Shown: positions 22,038 to 30,367 of the stretch, in pieces
How the letters are laid out: every line of letters starts with the position of its first letter
Position numbering within the stretch: position 1 is the stretch's first letter
Assembly: GCF_000430685.1 (NCBI RefSeq)
Contig: NZ_AUMM01000029.1
Coordinates: 1-50,694, forward strand
Direction: 5' to 3'
Source: Tuberibacillus calidus DSM 17572
GTDB lineage: Bacteria > Bacillota > Bacilli > Bacillales > Sporolactobacillaceae
DNA length: 50,694 nt
Program-made: the position numbers and the translations under genes
The notes under the pieces: model-generated
What the model saw: the letters and a program-made list of their open reading frames with translations, nothing else
The model's database searches: none
What the model was told of the DNA's origin: nothing

Positions 22038-24419
22038 CTACTCCGAGGCGATCACATTCCGAATGGGCTGCTTCAGGCAATTCCGAATTGGAACCCAACC
22101 AGCAATGATGCCCACAGCTGCTGAGATTAAAAACCAAAGGGTTATTCCCGAATAAGCATAGGCAAAGTCCAATGGGGCCCGAAACAATGCTTCACCGATT
22201 TCGTAAGTGAGTGCGAGGCTTGCGGGAACAGACAATAAAACCGAAAAAAACCAAGCAGTAAAGCTGATCACAAGGCTTTCTGATGTGATGATCCGAAAGA
22301 TCTGGATATCATTAGCTCCGATCGCGCGCAACACGCCCATTTCCCTCATCCTTTCCATGATATTCAAACTCGTGTTGCCAGTCAGACCGATGGCGGAAAC
22401 CGTTAAGATCAAAAGGGCCATGGCGGTTAAAAAGATTAAAAGGACGTCGGTGCGGGCTTCTTGCTCATCGGCCATATCGCTCGTGAGGCGATAGGAGGAA
22501 ACCGATTGTTTGTGAGCTGTAAAAGCTTTAATGATTTTTTTCATCAACATCATGACTTCGTTACGACTATGTTGGGTTGTGACAATGTTGATCAGGCTAC
22601 CTCTATTGGCATCAAGACCGGTTGAATCGAGCACATGTGGATCGGCATAGGCTGCCGCTTCACCGCTAACCTTTCTGATTAATCCGACCACTGTCAATTT
22701 TTTGTGGCTACCGTTGACATCCACTGTTATGACGTCACCAATATCGATCCCCTTTTCGGATTGGAGAAGAGATGTATCCAAAACGATCGCATTTTTATCT
22801 TCAGGCTGAAGCCAACGCCCTTTAATGACATCAGGCTTAACGAACGCGGAATGGATTTTGGGCACATATATTTTCAAATCCTGGCTGTATGTGCCGTCAG
22901 GACGAAGGCGATTCCCGTAAACTTGGTTCCAAACTTCAAAAGTCTTGACTTCAGGGACGGTTTTTAAAGCCAAAGCGATTTGCTGAACCGATGCGGGTTT
23001 TTTTAAATGAATTTGAATATCGTATTGATTATATTTCAAGGCATTTTGATTGGTTTTTTCCATGGAACTGCGAATGCTGAACACCGACAAGATGACGGTG
23101 CCGCTTAACGTTAAAGCGAAGAGACATAAGGCTGTCCGAGCTTTTTTGCGAAAGGCGTTGCGAAAAGAGAGACGTAAGGAACAAGACCCGCCTCTGAGCG
23201 TCCGGAAAAGTGCCTTCCTCTGTTCTCTGGAGCCGTTTATGGCCTCACGAATGGACATTCGCGTCCCCTTTAAAATGATCCAAAGACAAGCGGCTTGTGG
23301 AAGCACGATGCCTGCAAGAACTTGAAAGACAATGATGCGCCAGGAAAAACCAATCGTTGAAGCATCAAAGCCTAGCATTTCCATCGAAAAACTTGTGAGG
23401 CATCTCGCCCCAAAGAGTCCGAGCGGGATGCCGATGACGAGGGATGCGGCACTGTAAATCAACACGCTTGAGAAATACATGACTGAAAGTTCACGCGGGG
23501 TAGCGCCGATCGATTGCATCACCCCGATTTCCCGCGTTTGATGGTTTAAAACGGATTGTATGGCGTTGACGACGATGCCGCAAGCTGCGAGAAAAACAAG
23601 GATGCCGAGTTGTTCTAAAATAATGGTCATCGATTGGACAATGTCAAACGCCCAATGCTGCCTTTTCTCCGGAACATGCGTGGAGTAGACGCGGATCCCG
23701 CGGTCTTCCAAAAATTTTTTTATACGGATGGCCGTATCCTGTGCTTTTTGCGTGTCATTTTTATTGCCGGAGATCGTAAACGACAGCCAGTTCCACCGCT
23801 TGGAGTATCCAAACAGCTTCAAATCATCCGGGTGGATATAGCCGATGCCGGTTTTTGTCAAAAAGGTCGTTTCTTCTCCCGGTGCTTGAAGCGTGCCGGT
23901 AATGGTCATTTTTCGTCTTTTACCATTCGATGTTTCGACCCAAACGGTGTCTCCAATATGCAAATGGAAGCTTTTTAACGTATTTTCTTCTAAATACAGG
24001 CCGCCGCCTGGGTGCGGCCAATGCCCGGATTGGGATAGCACACGTTCCATGGACTGCTGATGATAGTCCATGGCATAGAGACGAAGTGCCTTCCAGCGGC
24101 GGAAATCCGGCTTTGTCCCGGGAGTTGCCGGTTGAATTTTGGCATTTAACATCGTACGACCTTCGGCGCGTTCGACGCCTTTTACCGTTTGAATTTCCGA
24201 AAGCCGTTCTGGGTTGATAGATTTAAGATAAAGGGTACCGCTCGCTGGTTTTGTGATGTGAAAACTTTGGTTCATGCCTTCTGTTAAAATATAACGGGCT
24301 TGGGCGATGGTGCCGATTCCGGTCATGCTCATGGCAATGACTGTGATGGCCAAAAAGGTTCGGAATTTAAAGAGCCCCAAATCTCTTAGCACTTTTTTCT
24401 GTCTCGGACGGAATATCAT
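22038..24419 (-). CDS. FtsX-family ABC transporter permease with two FtsX domains
   Basis: A 793-residue permease of the MacB/LolC/YtrF superfamily. One N-terminal helix (about 17-37), a large extracytoplasmic domain, a first FtsX block (about 265-385, with REIGVMQSIGATPRELSVMYF), another single span near 430-450, a second extracytoplasmic domain, and a closing FtsX block (about 670-780, with MREMGVLRAIGANDIQIFRIITSE). The two coupling-helix motifs (E-G-V-x-x-x-IGA) are intact. It overlaps the ATPase gene by four bases, so they form a complete exporter or mechanotransmission unit. Such systems act on lipoproteins, peptides or cell-wall enzymes. It is convergent with the surface cluster, and any link to it is only proximity. 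Confidence 0.88.
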   Translation of the reverse strand: MIFRPRQKKVLRDLGLFKFRTFLAITVIAMSMTGIGTIAQARYILTEGMNQSFHITKPASGTLYLKSINPERLSEIQTVKGVERAEGRTMLNAKIQPATPGTKPDFRRWKALRLYAMDYHQQSMERVLSQSGHWPHPGGGLYLEENTLKSFHLHIGDTVWVETSNGKRRKMTITGTLQAPGEETTFLTKTGIGYIHPDDLKLFGYSKRWNWLSFTISGNKNDTQKAQDTAIRIKKFLEDRGIRVYSTHVPEKRQHWAFDIVQSMTIILEQLGILVFLAACGIVVNAIQSVLNHQTREIGVMQSIGATPRELSVMYFSSVLIYSAASLVIGIPLGLFGARCLTSFSMEMLGFDASTIGFSWRIIVFQVLAGIVLPQAACLWIILKGTRMSIREAINGSREQRKALFRTLRGGSCSLRLSFRNAFRKKARTALCLFALTLSGTVILSVFSIRSSMEKTNQNALKYNQYDIQIHLKKPASVQQIALALKTVPEVKTFEVWNQVYGNRLRPDGTYSQDLKIYVPKIHSAFVKPDVIKGRWLQPEDKNAIVLDTSLLQSEKGIDIGDVITVDVNGSHKKLTVVGLIRKVSGEAAAYADPHVLDSTGLDANRGSLINIVTTQHSRNEVMMLMKKIIKAFTAHKQSVSSYRLTSDMADEQEARTDVLLIFLTAMALLILTVSAIGLTGNTSLNIMERMREMGVLRAIGANDIQIFRIITSESLVISFTAWFFSVLLSVPASLALTYEIGEALFRAPLDFAYAYSGITLWFLISAAVGIIAGWVPIRNCLKQPIRNVIASE

Positions 24420-25138
24420 CGTGAAATCGATTCCTTTTGCCTAAGTTTTTTGCGCTTTGCCGATAAACTGCTGCCGGTGACCTTGCCATCGACAACCGTG
24501 ATCAGCCGATCCGCTCTATCCGCTAAAGTGTGATCATGTGTAACAATGACAACGGTCTTTCCACGAGCCGCCAACTGTTCGAACAGGAAGATAATTTGGT
24601 CCGCGGTTTTGGAATCGAGGCTCCCCGTCGGTTCATCGGCGACGATGATGGGCGGATCATTGGCCAGTGCCCGCGCAATGGCCACCCGCTGTTGCTCTCC
24701 GCCCGAGAGTTCCGCCGGGAATTTTCTTGCGGCATCGGCCATACCGACCTGCTGTAAAAGCTCAAAAGCTCTTTCCATTTGCTTTTGCCTCGTATACGTT
24801 CGACAAAAATCCATTGGAAGCATGATGTTTTCAAGCGCGGTCAATGTCGGCATTAATTGAAAAAATTGAAAAACGATCCCGATGTTTTTGCCGCGCCATT
24901 TCGCTAACCGCGACCGACGAAAGCGGTGGATGTTCTTCCCGAGAATTTCAACTGTCCCAGACGTCGGCTGGTCAATCCCTGTGATCATATTAAGCAGCGT
25001 CGATTTCCCACTCCCCGATTTTCCGATTACCGCAGCAAACTCGCCTTTTCCAATCGTTAGGTTGACGTGGTTCAGTGCCACAACTTGCGTATTTTTTTCA
25101 CCATACGTTTTAGTGACATTTTTCAGTCTTATGACCAT
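24416..25138 (-). CDS. ABC transporter ATPase, MacB/LolD type
   Basis: A 240-residue ATPase that pairs with the FtsX-type permease encoded downstream. Seen: Walker [10 protein letters not shown] near 39-47, the Q-loop [20 protein letters not shown], signature [15 protein letters not shown], Walker [14 protein letters not shown] and H-loop [15 protein letters not shown]. These are hallmarks of the LolD/MacB/BceA group. The C-terminal tail is basic. TCGGAGG precedes ATG 25138. The two-gene unit lacks an adjacent two-component system, unlike Bce peptide-resistance modules. Confidence 0.9.
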   Translation of the reverse strand: MVIRLKNVTKTYGEKNTQVVALNHVNLTIGKGEFAAVIGKSGSGKSTLLNMITGIDQPTSGTVEILGKNIHRFRRSRLAKWRGKNIGIVFQFFQLMPTLTALENIMLPMDFCRTYTRQKQMERAFELLQQVGMADAARKFPAELSGGEQQRVAIARALANDPPIIVADEPTGSLDSKTADQIIFLFEQLAARGKTVVIVTHDHTLADRADRLITVVDGKVTGSSLSAKRKKLRQKESISR

Positions 25139-25296
25139 AAGATGCCTCCGAGTGAATTTTTACCCAATATTATTTTTTACCGAAGGCGAAGGATTATAAA
25201 AGTTCTTGAGCGATGCAATGTACACGCTTTATGAGAGAGATGGTGTTCTTGGGGCTGTAACAGCTTCAAAAATCAGAAATCTAGGGGGCTCAGCGC

Positions 25297-25324
25297 TTGG
25301 CATTCCATTCAGATTCGTTATAAT
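25297..25324 (+). promoter_or_regulatory. sigma-A-type promoter for the rRNA methyltransferase
   Basis: TTGGCA (25297-25302), 16 bp, TATAAT (25319-25324), about 80 bases before the gene. The 25139-25296 stretch between the two divergent genes shows nothing else. Confidence 0.55.
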
Positions 25325-25404
25325 AGTGAAGTATGTATACAGATGAAGCGCGCCTTTTAGGCCACTTGAGATAAAAGTCATATGAAATAGAAAGGTGAAA
25401 GACT

Positions 25405-26799
25405 GTGGCTAGGGAAAACGGACAAACGTTCATCGTTGACATCGACCGTCTCGATGCCAAAGGTTCGGGTCAGTCGGTCATTTGGCATGAACATGAACCT
25501 GGTCAACCGCCAAAAAAACTCAAGTTAACGATCCCCCGTACACTTCCGGGAGAGAAAGTGCGGGTAACGGTGGACCGCCCCAAACGAAGACGACGCATCG
25601 CGGTACCTGAAGAAATTTTACAAGCTCATGAAGAACGGATTGTACCGGCTTGTCCGCATTTTGACCTTTGCGGCGGATGCGTCTTTCAACATTGGCAATA
25701 TGCCGGGCAATTAAGGCAGAAAACCGCCCATGTCAAGCAGGCGATTGAACGGGCAGGTTTTGATCCGAGCCTCGTGCGTGAGACAATGGGCATGGATGAT
25801 CCGTGGCATTATCGGAATAAAATGGAGTTTACTTTTGCCCCGGATGGCACGCTCGGTTTACACGAACAAGGAAATTTCCGAAACATTATTGCGCTTGAGA
25901 CGTGTTTGATTTGCCGCGAAGAAATGACAGCGGTTGCCATGGAAGTGGCGCATTGGGCGAAAACCCATGCCTTGTCCGGTTATGATAAGAAAAGTCATGA
26001 AGGATTGCTTCGTCATTTAATGGTCCGTCAATCATTTGCGACCGGTGAAATGATGCTCGCTTTGTTTGCCACGGAAGGACCGGAAGCTCACGAAAAGGCC
26101 GTTCTTGATTTGAAAACAAGGATTGGCGAAAAGTTCCCTCAAGTCAAAAGCCTCTTGTGGCTCGAAAACACGCAATGGGCCGACCGAACGCAATCGGAGA
26201 AGTCGCATGTTTTATCCGGACGCGACTTTATTTATGATGAACTAGCGGGATTTCGTTATCGTCTCTGGTTTGATACGTTTTTCCAAACGAACCCGACCCA
26301 GGCTGAAAAACTCGTTGAATTGGCTTTGGAAATGGGAGAACCAAAGAAAAGTGAAAAAATGATTGACTTGTTTTGCGGGGTAGGGACGTTTTCGCTACCA
26401 TTTGCTAAACGAGTTGAGCAGCTTGCCGGCATCGAAATCGTCGAGACATCGATTGCCTCCGCGAAGCGAAATGCCGCCGATAACGGTATTTCGAATACAT
26501 TCTTTTTGGCTAAAGATGCCCGCCACGGCATCGATGAAGTGCTCGAAACCTTTGGCACACCGGAACTGTTATTGCTAGACCCGCCCCGCTCCGGCGCCGG
26601 TGGCAAAGTGATGCGTAAAATCGGCCGCGCCCAAACTGAGCGAATCGTTTATGTCTCCTGCAATCCGGACACTTTTGCCGAGGACATCAAGGAGCTCGTT
26701 CCATTCGGCTATGAACTTAAGAAAGTCCAACCCGTCGACCTATTCCCGCATACGGTGCATGTGGAGTGCGTGGCATTGCTGTCAAGGGTTGAGATATAA
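25405..26799 (+). CDS. 23S rRNA (uracil-C5)-methyltransferase, RlmCD/RumA family
   Basis: A 464-residue SAM-dependent enzyme methylating uracil in 23S rRNA at C5; Gram-positive members modify two positions. Domains: N-terminal TRAM/OB fold (about 8-75), the Fe-S cysteine motif CPHFDLCGGCVFQH (about 82-95) with CLIC later as the fourth ligand, and a C-terminal Rossmann domain with MIDLFCGVGTFSLPFA (SAM motif I), LLLDPPRSGAG and the nucleophile motif VYVSCNPDTFAED. All key residues are present. The GTG start at 25405 follows AAAGGTGAAAG. It has its own promoter and is directly followed by a gene remnant. Confidence 0.88.
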   Translation: MARENGQTFIVDIDRLDAKGSGQSVIWHEHEPGQPPKKLKLTIPRTLPGEKVRVTVDRPKRRRRIAVPEEILQAHEERIVPACPHFDLCGGCVFQHWQYAGQLRQKTAHVKQAIERAGFDPSLVRETMGMDDPWHYRNKMEFTFAPDGTLGLHEQGNFRNIIALETCLICREEMTAVAMEVAHWAKTHALSGYDKKSHEGLLRHLMVRQSFATGEMMLALFATEGPEAHEKAVLDLKTRIGEKFPQVKSLLWLENTQWADRTQSEKSHVLSGRDFIYDELAGFRYRLWFDTFFQTNPTQAEKLVELALEMGEPKKSEKMIDLFCGVGTFSLPFAKRVEQLAGIEIVETSIASAKRNAADNGISNTFFLAKDARHGIDEVLETFGTPELLLLDPPRSGAGGKVMRKIGRAQTERIVYVSCNPDTFAEDIKELVPFGYELKKVQPVDLFPHTVHVECVALLSRVEI

Positions 26800-26801
26800 A
26801 G

Positions 26802-26939
26802 AACATCGTTATTTTAGAGGTTGATTCAGAAGAGGAAGCAAGATCAATTATGGAGAACGACCCTACAGTAGCAGAAGGTATCATGAAGGCAGAATTATTT
26901 CCTTATAGAGTGGCATTAATGAAAAGATCCACTTTATAG
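26802..26939 (+). pseudogene. C-terminal remnant of a YciI-like protein gene
   Basis: The frame from 26802 reads NIVILEVDSEEEARSIMEND, then AEGIMKAELFPYRVALMKRS and a TAG. This is the second half of a YciI-like small protein (the ferredoxin-like fold of the YciI family), with no start or first half left: it begins two bases after the methyltransferase stop. The deletion that removed its 5' part probably joined it to the methyltransferase gene. Not expected to make a protein. Confidence 0.6.
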
Positions 26940-27141
26940 GTAAATACGTTTTTTTAGGCCTTTCTAATGCCTTTGTATATTCCTATCTTGAAAACGCCAA
27001 AAAATGGTGACCTTTTGTGTGGCATCCCTGATAAATAATGTTTAACTCAAAGTTCGCATGCGGATGCCGTGTTGGATAATAGCTGTAATTTTCCCGCGAA
27101 TTGAAAAGTGTATGGTATAGAAAAACTTGCCTTTAATGATT

Positions 27142-27178
27142 TTCACCTGGCCCTTTAGCATAAAAAGGGTCGGGTGAA
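27142..27178. terminator. strong 15-bp hairpin, possible terminator
   Basis: TTCACCTGGCCCTTT pairs fully with AAAGGGTCGGGTGAA (two G-U) around a 7-base loop; only a short T-rich sequence follows on the plus strand. It is the main feature of the otherwise empty 26940-27191 stretch. Confidence 0.45.
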
Positions 27179-27191
27179 TTTAATATAATTT

Positions 27192-27224
27192 AAAAGACAA
27201 CTAGCTCTGTGCTAGAGCCAGTTG
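27192..27224 (-). terminator. terminator of the glycine/acid-rich membrane protein gene
   Basis: On the minus strand CAACTGGCTCT and AGAGCTAGTTG form an 11-bp stem (one mismatch), followed by TCTTTT. The stop codon of the gene lies within the first arm. Confidence 0.6.
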
Positions 27225-27712
27225 TCATCGGAGCCGCCATCCCAACCGCCAAAATCGATATCATTCTGCTGCCAACCGGGGTCAAAGTCGACATCGTTTG
27301 TGTTTAGGCCGTTGTCCCCATCGGCATTCCAATCCGAGTCACCGCTAGGATCGTAATCACCGTCCACGCCGTGGCGGAGTTGGTCAATTTCTTGCTGTTG
27401 CAGAATGTTTTGTTCTTGCAATTCCCGCAGGAGTTCATGATCTTCCATATTTTGCATCGCCATGAATTGGTCATACCCGATGCGGCCCTCTTCAAGAAGA
27501 TAAGTTAATAAAGCCCCTGCCGCTAAACCGCCGGCAAAGGTGCCGAAACGACCGAAACCACCTCGCCCGATGGGTGGCTCATAATAATCATACGGGTCAG
27601 GATAGACGCGTCTTTGCGGTCCGTAGACAGGGGGCTGATGCCGGTGTGTCAACGGCCGGATGATTAAGAAATACGCTAATACTATAATGATAACCAAGCC
27701 GATAAAAGTCAT
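27212..27712 (-). CDS. small membrane protein with acidic tail
   Basis: 166 residues. Seen in order: an N-terminal membrane helix (about 3-21), a Pro/Tyr/Arg-rich linker (QPPVYGPQRRVYPDPYDYYEPP), a Gly-rich second hydrophobic segment (FGTFAGGLAAGALLTYLL), a Glu/Gln-rich helical segment (about 80-110) and an acidic Asp/Asn/Trp/Gly tail with SDWNADGDN and NDVDFDPGWQQNDIDFGGWDGG-like repeats. The pI should be very low. The ATG at 27712 follows GGAGG by seven bases. No family is recognised; it could help localise partners at the membrane. Confidence 0.65.
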   Translation of the reverse strand: MTFIGLVIIIVLAYFLIIRPLTHRHQPPVYGPQRRVYPDPYDYYEPPIGRGGFGRFGTFAGGLAAGALLTYLLEEGRIGYDQFMAMQNMEDHELLRELQEQNILQQQEIDQLRHGVDGDYDPSGDSDWNADGDNGLNTNDVDFDPGWQQNDIDFGGWDGGSDDNWL

Positions 27713-27869
27713 GGTCAAACCTCCGTTATGCGTTCCTGTTACAATAAATACGTAAAGGACGGGCGTTATGTTTCAATGGACCCACAAATTTTCATCACCA
27801 TTTTAAGGAAAACCATAATCTTTTTCATTAAAATAGACCTATAGTCTTTTAAAGAGGGGCGGGTTCAAC

Positions 27870-28640
27870 TTGAAAACCATCACGATCAAAAATACAGTGA
27901 TTGGTGAAGGCATGCCGAAACTGATTGTTCCCATGACAGGGAAAAATGATGAAGAAATTATAAAGGAAATTCAGTGGCTTCGCCCGATGCGCCCGGACAT
28001 TATCGAATGGCGTGCCGATTACTATGAAAAAGTTGAGGACGTAGAGGTGCTACTCTCTACACTGGATAGAGTCAGGCGCGCATTGGATGACGAGATCCTT
28101 TTATTCACATTTCGAAGGAAGCTAGAAGGGGGGCAAAAAGAGGTCTCGGCGGATGTCTACCAAAACTTGATTGAAACCGTCATCAAAACAAAGAAGCCGG
28201 ACATGGTGGATATTGAGCTTTTGTCAGGTGAAAGCATAGTCCGTTCACTCGTCGCTTGTGCTCGAGCTCATGGTGTCAAAGTCGTCATGTCCAACCACGA
28301 TTTCCACAAAACACCGCCAAAGTCGGAGATTATTGATCGCCTTTCCAAAATGCAGGCACTTGGTGCGGATGTGCCGAAAATAGCGGTGATGGCAAATAGC
28401 ATGACGGATGTTTTAACGCTGTGGGATGCCGCTAATACCATGAAAGAAAAGCTTGCTGACCGCCCTTTTATTGCCTTGGCGATGGGGGATTTCGGCATCA
28501 TTACGCGGCTTGCTGGTGGACTTTTCGGTTCAGCGGCGACATTCGGCGTCGGTCTAAACGCTTCCGCACCCGGGCAATTGCCGGTATCAGAGGTTAGAAC
28601 GGTTCTAGAAATTCTTCATAAATATGAGGCATCAAAGTAA
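27870..28640 (+). CDS. aroD: 3-dehydroquinate dehydratase, type I
   Basis: A 256-residue enzyme of the shikimate pathway that converts 3-dehydroquinate to 3-dehydroshikimate through a Schiff-base lysine. Seen: EWRADYYE near residue 46, the His of SNHDF at about 143-149, the Schiff-base Lys of PKIAVM near 170, and the closing LGRL-like substrate loop MGDFGIITRLAGGLFGSAATFGVG with Arg, and the SAPGQL loop. The TTG start at 27870 follows GAGGGGCGGG. It stands alone between a divergent gene and tRNA-Lys. A GC-rich hairpin (28642-28666) directly after the stop may help end the transcript. Confidence 0.93.
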   Translation: MKTITIKNTVIGEGMPKLIVPMTGKNDEEIIKEIQWLRPMRPDIIEWRADYYEKVEDVEVLLSTLDRVRRALDDEILLFTFRRKLEGGQKEVSADVYQNLIETVIKTKKPDMVDIELLSGESIVRSLVACARAHGVKVVMSNHDFHKTPPKSEIIDRLSKMQALGADVPKIAVMANSMTDVLTLWDAANTMKEKLADRPFIALAMGDFGIITRLAGGLFGSAATFGVGLNASAPGQLPVSEVRTVLEILHKYEASK

Positions 28641-28641
28641 A

Positions 28642-28666
28642 ACCCCGCGAGGATTTCCCGCGGGGT
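28642..28666. terminator. GC-rich hairpin after aroD
   Basis: ACCCCGCG and CGCGGGGT form a strong stem with a short loop, but no T-run follows on the plus strand. On the minus strand it lies just beyond the tRNA, and may end that transcript. Confidence 0.4.
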
Positions 28667-28683
28667 AAATATTTCAATGAAAA

Positions 28684-28756
28684 TGGGGCATGTAGGACTC
28701 GAACCTACGACCTGATGATTAAGAGTCACCTGCTCTACCAACTAAGCTAATGCCCC
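28684..28756 (-). tRNA. tRNA-Lys (anticodon CTT)
   Basis: A 73-base cloverleaf on the minus strand: acceptor GGGGCAT/ATGCCCC with discriminator A, D-arm TAGCTTAGTTGGTAGAGCA, anticodon stem GGTGA/TCATC (one G-U) with loop CTCTTAA giving anticodon CTT, and T-loop GTTCGAACC. CCA is not encoded (TTT follows). Confidence 0.93.
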
Positions 28757-28766
28757 GTGCAAATTA

Positions 28767-28795
28767 ATTATAGGACGGCGGATTGAAGGCTACAA
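28767..28795 (-). promoter_or_regulatory. tRNA-Lys promoter
   Basis: On the minus strand TTGTAG, 17 bp, TATAAT, with the start about ten bases before the mature tRNA. Confidence 0.7.
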
Positions 28796-29147
28796 GGAAA
28801 ATGCTTGCCTAGTATAAATCACAATTTGGCGGTATCCTCTATCAATTTTTGGCACTCTGCATTGTTCATCTACATCCTATCGCGTTTCACTTGGTGGCCA
28901 GTACACATTGAATGTTTTTGTAACCTTTGCCTCACACGATCTATAGCCAACTTGGCCTTTTTAACCCGCATGTTTTCATAAAATTTGCGAGAACTTAATA
29001 AAAACAAAATAAAAGTAACAGAAGCAGGTGGATGATAGTTAACACCCAATCACAGACAGTGCTACCTATACCATACATATACCCTTTTGATGAAAAACTT
29101 GGGGTAAGACAAACATTCACTGGATATACTGTCTGTGAGGTGATATA
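28796..29147. other. intergenic, with inverted repeat before the toxin-antitoxin pair
   Basis: No gene is seen. CACAGACAGT at 29051-29060 and its exact reverse complement ACTGTCTGTG at 29128-29137 are separated by 67 bp and the second copy lies just before the ribosome-binding site of the HTH protein, as expected for an autoregulatory operator (inference). Confidence 0.45.
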
Positions 29148-29564
29148 ATGAACACTATTGACACTTTTGATAGTAAGGAAGATAATGAAGATAAAGGAAA
29201 GGGCGGCGATCAAGACATGGAAGCAGTTAAACCTTTAGAGAAAGTGAGTCAGACCGAATGGTTGACGACGGGGCAAGCAAAAGAAATCCTGGGCGTGAGT
29301 TCTGTAAATACCGTTAAACGGTGGGTAGCCGAAGGTAAGTTAGAAGCCCGGAAGATAGGACAGAACAACTGGATGAGAATCTCATCAGATTCAATCCGTC
29401 GATTATTGCAATCTGGTGACAAAAACGTCCAGGCATTTAGAAGGCTCAAAAAACAATTTGATTCAATGTCTGATCTTGATTTTGAGTTAACTGAAGAGGA
29501 TTTATCCCAAATGTCGGATCGAAATATGGGAAAATTACCTTGGGAGAATCTGAAAGATAAATGA
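29148..29564 (+). CDS. excisionase-type HTH antitoxin
   Basis: A 138-residue DNA-binding protein. The core (about 40-90) is a winged helix-turn-helix of the MerR/excisionase type: WLTTGQAKEILGVSSVNTVKRWVAEGKLEARKIG, then NNWMRISSDSIRRLL. A charged N-terminus precedes it, and the C-terminal tail (LTEEDLSQMSDRNMGKLPW) is the part likely to hold the toxin. GAGGTGATATA precedes ATG. Its stop overlaps the start of the PIN gene (ATGA), so it is the antitoxin of the pair and probably represses the operon through the inverted repeats just upstream. Confidence 0.75.
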   Translation: MNTIDTFDSKEDNEDKGKGGDQDMEAVKPLEKVSQTEWLTTGQAKEILGVSSVNTVKRWVAEGKLEARKIGQNNWMRISSDSIRRLLQSGDKNVQAFRRLKKQFDSMSDLDFELTEEDLSQMSDRNMGKLPWENLKDK

Positions 29565-30016
29565 CGATCTTGGCTGTCATTGATACATCTTGCCTGGTTT
29601 CTAATAGTCACAGAGAGCACTTAGTGACTGCTGCACAAGAGGGCCTTTATGTACCCATTTGGTCTCCATGGATTATCGCTGAATTAAATCGGGTTATGAC
29701 CTGGAATTGGATCAAAAACAAAGGTGTCAGTGAGAAGGAGAAGTTTTCAAGAAGATACAAAGAAATGATGTCCATTCTTACAGGCTCTTTTCGTTGTGTT
29801 GACCCAAAACCACCATGGATTAAAGCGTGGCCATCATTAACCGATAAAGATGATTTACCAATCTGGTCGACAGCCAAATACGCAGAGGCGCAATACATTG
29901 TGTCGCTAAACACGAACGATTTCCCTCCGCCTAACAAGTATGGAATTCATATATGGGAGGGAATCGAGTACATAGTTGTTTTAGAGTTTTTTAGGAGAAT
30001 TCAATATGAGTTTTAA
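29561..30016 (+). CDS. PIN-domain toxin
   Basis: A 151-residue PIN-fold ribonuclease, presumably the toxin of the pair. Acidic active-site residues are in place: Asp8 (VIDTS), Glu in IIAELNRV near 41, Asp in DKDDLPIW near 95-96 and Asp in SLNTNDF near 119. Antitoxin and toxin genes overlap by four bases. It directly precedes the anti-plasmid operon. Substrate (tRNA or mRNA) is unknown. Confidence 0.72.
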   Translation: MTILAVIDTSCLVSNSHREHLVTAAQEGLYVPIWSPWIIAELNRVMTWNWIKNKGVSEKEKFSRRYKEMMSILTGSFRCVDPKPPWIKAWPSLTDKDDLPIWSTAKYAEAQYIVSLNTNDFPPPNKYGIHIWEGIEYIVVLEFFRRIQYEF

Positions 30017-30367
30017 CAAGTTTATGGCCGCCGGAGACAATTGGGCGGTTTGTTTTGTTTAGGGAAAAAAACGGTGCAAAAACTAGATGTAATAAATACA
30101 ATCGATAAAATCTTAAGTGCAAATGAGCAATTTCCAAGCAAATGATGTCATTGATGATGAGGATTATTATGATCGCATCAAAAAAACGTGTTGTCATCAA
30201 TGATGAAACGAAATTAAGAGGATGATGATAGGCACAAATTATTACAAAAAAGAAAGCTTTTCATTTATAAAGGAAAACGCGGGAAAACTCCACTAGTGTG
30301 CGAGTTTTCATCTTTTTGTTTTTCATTTACAATAGTAGATAAGAAATTTGAACAGGGTGGTGGTTTT
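30017..30367. other. intergenic with possible short gene remnants
   Basis: Small frames at about 30072-30205 (VQKLDVINTIDKILSANEQF, then DVIDDEDYYDRIKK in another frame, then KKRVVINDETKLRG) read like pieces of one decayed small gene broken by frameshifts. None has a convincing full frame. The remainder is leader of the jetA gene. Confidence 0.25.

Noticed and set aside
28995-29213. 72-codon hydrophobic minus-strand frame
   Set aside because: It runs through the promoter region and start of the HTH antitoxin gene and lacks a ribosome-binding site.
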